A stretch of DNA of 8,506 nucleotides. It comes from Candidatus Tectimicrobiota bacterium (lineage in GTDB: Bacteria; UBA8248). The position numbers and the translations under genes are program-made. The notes beneath the pieces were generated by a model. That model did no database searches. It was not told the origin of the DNA and saw nothing but the letters and a program-made list of their open reading frames with translations. Of the stretch, positions 6,872 through 8,506 are shown piece after piece (the stretch's first letter is position 1; every line of letters begins with the position of its first letter). The stretch spans positions 1 through 8,506 of the forward strand of contig JACPCT010000186.1 in NCBI GenBank assembly GCA_016184445.1, in the 5' to 3' direction.

Positions 6872-7356
6872 GCCAAATCGGTCGTGAGCATGGCGACGAG
6901 CCGGACGGGCTCGATTCCCCCGTGGAAGAAGGGTTCCGGGAAGTAAGGCCCAAGGAAGGCGTACACGATCCCTACGGCCGCCAAGCTGGGCAGCACCGGC
7001 CCGAAGGATTCGTAGGTCCCCGCGACGACCAGGATGACCAGAATCGTCCCGACGGCCGTGTCCACCGCGTTGGGGAATCCCTCCCGGTCCACCAGCTCGT
7101 CGGCCTCGACGTGGATGTAGGCCGCCGCCAGGAGGCCGAGGAGAAGGGCCAGAAGAAAAACGGGGCGGGCTTTTCCGCCCCGCTCGGCGGCCTGGAGGAA
7201 CACGACGCCGAGGCCGAAGGCCAGGTGGATGTTGAGGAAGGGGATGTGGGAGAAGAGGACGGCCTGGGTGCTCATGAGGTGGTAGGCGGCCATGCAGATC
7301 GCAAGCGTGGAGGCCGCCCGCGAGATCACGCTGTGCTTTTCCGGCCGCATTCTCAT
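6766..7356 (-). pseudogene. TRAP fused permease, N-terminal fragment
   Basis: N-terminal part of the same TRAP fused permease. Residues 1-161 (7356 to 6874) look authentic: an Arg/Lys-rich start, then hydrophobic helices at about residues 14-35, 40-55, 66-81, 98-115 and 121-137, and a Y-F-P-E-P-F-F-H-G-G loop followed by L-V-A-M-L-T-T-D-L, matching the family pattern before the first DctM-like helices. Immediately after T-T-D-L the frame enters the 99-bp repeat, translating as an Arg/Pro-rich tail of about 35 residues, and stops at 6766. Around 40 residues expected between this point and the G-G-G-A-Y-A-A-V-V segment of the C-terminal fragment are absent. The start ATG (7356) has only a weak GGGATGAG upstream; the ATG two codons later is also possible. 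It follows the TAXI gene as in typical TAXI-TRAP operons. Confidence 0.8.
6775..6873 (+). repeat. 99-bp inverted repeat, copy A (inside the permease)
   Basis: This segment is the exact reverse complement of 7374-7472; I compared it base by base and saw no mismatch. It contains a perfect 13-bp hairpin, GGCCGCCGCCGGC, then loop GAA, then the complement. It replaces permease coding sequence and breaks the reading frame. Flanking bases diverge immediately on both sides. Confidence 0.93.
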
Positions 7357-7373
7357 CCCGGGCCCGCTGTCAT

Positions 7374-7472
7374 GCTTGCGTGAGAGGTTTTCGCCTGGTC
7401 CCCGGCCGCCGCCGGCTTCGCCGGCGGCGGCCTCTCCCCAGAGCCGCGCCTTACTTCACGAGGCCCTTTTCC
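7374..7472 (-). repeat. 99-bp inverted repeat, copy B (TAXI-permease spacer)
   Basis: Inverted partner of copy A, lying 500 bp away. It begins at the last base of the TAXI stop codon and fills 98 of the 115 nt before the permease start, so this copy looks like the native spacer. Its GC-rich 13-bp hairpin (7405-7433) has no U-tract on either strand, so it is not a classic intrinsic terminator. It could act as an mRNA stabiliser or attenuator that keeps binding-protein expression above permease expression, as intercistronic hairpins often do in transporter operons. Confidence 0.9.
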
Positions 7473-8413
7473 TAGCGGACCGCGCCGGAGTGGAAGGACA
7501 GCTTCGGGGGCAGGCCCTTGAGGGCGTCCTCGGGCTTGGTGCCCTTGGCCGCCGTCGAATAGGTGCCCAGCGTCGCGAGGTTGTCCTGGATGGTCTTGGT
7601 GAACAGATAGGCCGTCCGCTCGTCCATCTTGGCGGAAACCCCGGCGATCAAGTACTCGCTCATGGTTGGGAAGCCCGGGCTCCCCTTGAGCAAACCGCCC
7701 GGGATCACGTACCGCGTCAGGCCGGGGCGCTGGATGAGCTTGGCGATGGTGGGTTCGTCCAGGCCGAAGAAGTTCACGTCCAGGGTGGACATGACTTCCT
7801 GGACCCAGGGCGCGAGGGCGCTGCCCGTGGACAGGCCGAAACCCGCGTCGATGTTCCCGTCCCGCAGGCTGTCGATCATGGAACTGGGCTGGAGGTAGAG
7901 GAACTGCGCCTTCCCCTTCAGGCCCTTGGTCGCGATCACCAGGTCCCCGCCCACCCGGGTGGAGCCGGCGGGGGTGCCGACCGCCATCTTCTTGCCCGTA
8001 ATCTGGTCCCACGAGGTCACGCCCGAGGCCTTGCGGGCGAACCACAGGAAATGCTGCCCGTACATGCTGAACAGGGCCTGGACGTTGTGCTTCTTGTTGA
8101 AGGGGCGCCTGCCCTCGATGGCGTCCGCCACCACCATGCCGGAGAAGCCGGTCAGATGGATTCTCCCATCGTCCACGAGCCGGATGTTGGCCACCGTCCC
8201 GCCCGTCTCCTGGGGCGCGAGGGCGAAGTCGTTGGGGTACGCCTTGTTGATGATGGTCGCCACGCCCACCATGTAGGGGAACGACGACGTGCCCACCGGC
8301 GCCGTCCCCAGCACCATCGTCTTGGGAGCCGCCTCGGGCGCGGAGGGCAGGGCCCCCGCGAACGCGAGAACCAGGATCAGACCCAAGGTTGCCCCTATGC
8401 GCTTTCTCATCAT
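7472..8413 (-). CDS. TAXI family TRAP transporter solute-binding protein
   Basis: Periplasmic substrate-binding protein of the TAXI (TRAP-associated extracytoplasmic immunogenic) family, 313 residues from the chosen start. Seen: M-M-R-K-R followed by a hydrophobic stretch (A-T-L-G-L-I-L-V-L-A-F-A-G-A-L) and a probable signal peptidase I site near P-S-A-P-E-A-A. Next come the mature-domain motifs L-G-T-A-P-V-G-T-S-S-F-P-Y and E-T-G-G-T-V-A-N-I-R-L-V, typical of TAXI proteins (a GT-x-G-x-Y-like loop and the S/T-G-G-S-V-x-N segment), and later V-G-T-P-A-G-S-T and D-G-N-I-D-A-G-F-G. The length is normal and the protein looks complete. An ATG at 8428 is also in frame, but it lies just before AGGAGG, and that site is spaced 6 nt from the ATG at 8413, so 8413 (or the adjacent ATG 8410) is preferred. 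The permease gene lies directly downstream. The ligand is probably a small carboxylate, but the identity cannot be read from sequence. Confidence 0.92.
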   Translation of the reverse strand: MMRKRIGATLGLILVLAFAGALPSAPEAAPKTMVLGTAPVGTSSFPYMVGVATIINKAYPNDFALAPQETGGTVANIRLVDDGRIHLTGFSGMVVADAIEGRRPFNKKHNVQALFSMYGQHFLWFARKASGVTSWDQITGKKMAVGTPAGSTRVGGDLVIATKGLKGKAQFLYLQPSSMIDSLRDGNIDAGFGLSTGSALAPWVQEVMSTLDVNFFGLDEPTIAKLIQRPGLTRYVIPGGLLKGSPGFPTMSEYLIAGVSAKMDERTAYLFTKTIQDNLATLGTYSTAAKGTKPEDALKGLPPKLSFHSGAVR

Positions 8414-8419
8414 GGGCTG

Positions 8420-8425
8420 CCTCCT
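8420..8425 (-). promoter_or_regulatory. Shine-Dalgarno site of the TAXI gene
   Basis: AGGAGG on the minus strand, 6 nt before ATG 8413. It lies inside what would be codons 2 and 3 if translation began at ATG 8428, so it argues for the shorter protein. Confidence 0.7.
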
Positions 8426-8463
8426 CATTTGTATGGCGTGGTGGAAACCTCCCCGATCGGAGG

Positions 8464-8506
8464 CTAAGCGCCCAGCGCGCGCGCGAGCCCCGCGAACTCC
8501 TCATCC
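8464..8506 (-). CDS. C-terminal end of an upstream gene (partial)
   Basis: The window edge holds 13 codons and a TAG stop on the minus strand, reading D-E-E-F-A-G-L-A-R-A-L-G-A. The stop lies 50 nt before the TAXI start, a spacing consistent with membership in the same operon. The peptide resembles an amphipathic helix of the F-x-x-L-A-R-A-x-G-A type found in many enzymes, including thiamine-diphosphate-dependent ones, but it is too short to assign. No promoter is apparent in the 50-nt gap; a short CCTCC/GGAGG stem-loop lies at about 8447-8463. Confidence 0.35.
   Translation of the reverse strand, partial: DEEFAGLARALGA

Noticed and set aside
6874..7373. Invertible phase-variation segment between the 99-bp inverted repeats
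   Set aside because: Inverting the 500 bp would turn the permease N-terminus backwards and would not restore the missing codons in either orientation. There is no recombinase gene in the window.
8447..8463. Short CCTCC/GGAGG stem-loop upstream of the TAXI gene
   Set aside because: Only 5 bp with no U-tract; too weak to call a terminator or operator.
7292..8467. Plus-strand open frame of 391 codons opposite the TAXI gene
   Set aside because: Antisense shadow with no recognisable domain; its start region only translates the repeat.

Overview
This is a high-GC bacterial window whose genes are nearly all on the minus strand. They form one tightly spaced cluster (gaps of 6 to 115 nt) that looks like a catabolic or transport operon transcribed from right to left. 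Coding is dense, the GC-rich third positions create long antisense shadow frames, and the gene set (TAXI-TRAP uptake, several oxidoreductases, an HMG-CoA lyase/isopropylmalate-synthase-like enzyme, a cyclase-type hydrolase) suits a metabolically versatile soil, marine or sediment bacterium. I cannot name the lineage from this window.

Layout in transcription order: the last 13 codons of an upstream gene (8464-8506); a TAXI-family solute-binding protein (7472-8413); a TRAP fused permease broken into N- and C-terminal pieces (7356 down to 5471); an HMGL-like pyruvate-carboxyltransferase-fold enzyme (4122-5384); a carboxymuconolactone decarboxylase/AhpD-like protein (3478-4089); two classical short-chain dehydrogenases (2663-3439 and 1898-2656); and a cyclase-family metal hydrolase (1091-1861). 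Converging on this block from the left is one plus-strand alpha/beta hydrolase of DUF900 type (70-1086), with only 4 nt between the two stop codons.

The main finding is that the CMD/AhpD-like gene is one gene read through an in-frame TGA (3841-3843). The TGA sits exactly where the family has the second cysteine of its CxxC redox motif, giving C-H-F-U-L-G-H. An RNA hairpin with a GGUC apical loop 22 nt after the TGA has the form and spacing of a bacterial SECIS element. This makes it a probable selenoprotein that ordinary gene callers would split or truncate. Sec-containing AhpD/CMD-like proteins have been reported before, so what may be new is this gene and its operon setting.

The second anomaly is a perfect 99-bp inverted repeat. 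One copy fills almost the whole spacer between the binding-protein and permease genes. The other replaces roughly 40 codons inside the permease and shifts its frame. It is either a real rearrangement or an assembly/amplification artefact.

Functionally, the cluster reads as periplasmic capture and import of a small organic acid (TAXI-TRAP), followed by carbon-carbon bond chemistry (HMGL-like), oxidation/reduction (two SDRs with opposite predicted cofactor preference), ring or amide hydrolysis (cyclase) and selenol-based redox or peroxide chemistry (CMD-Sec). The substrate cannot be deduced from sequence alone.
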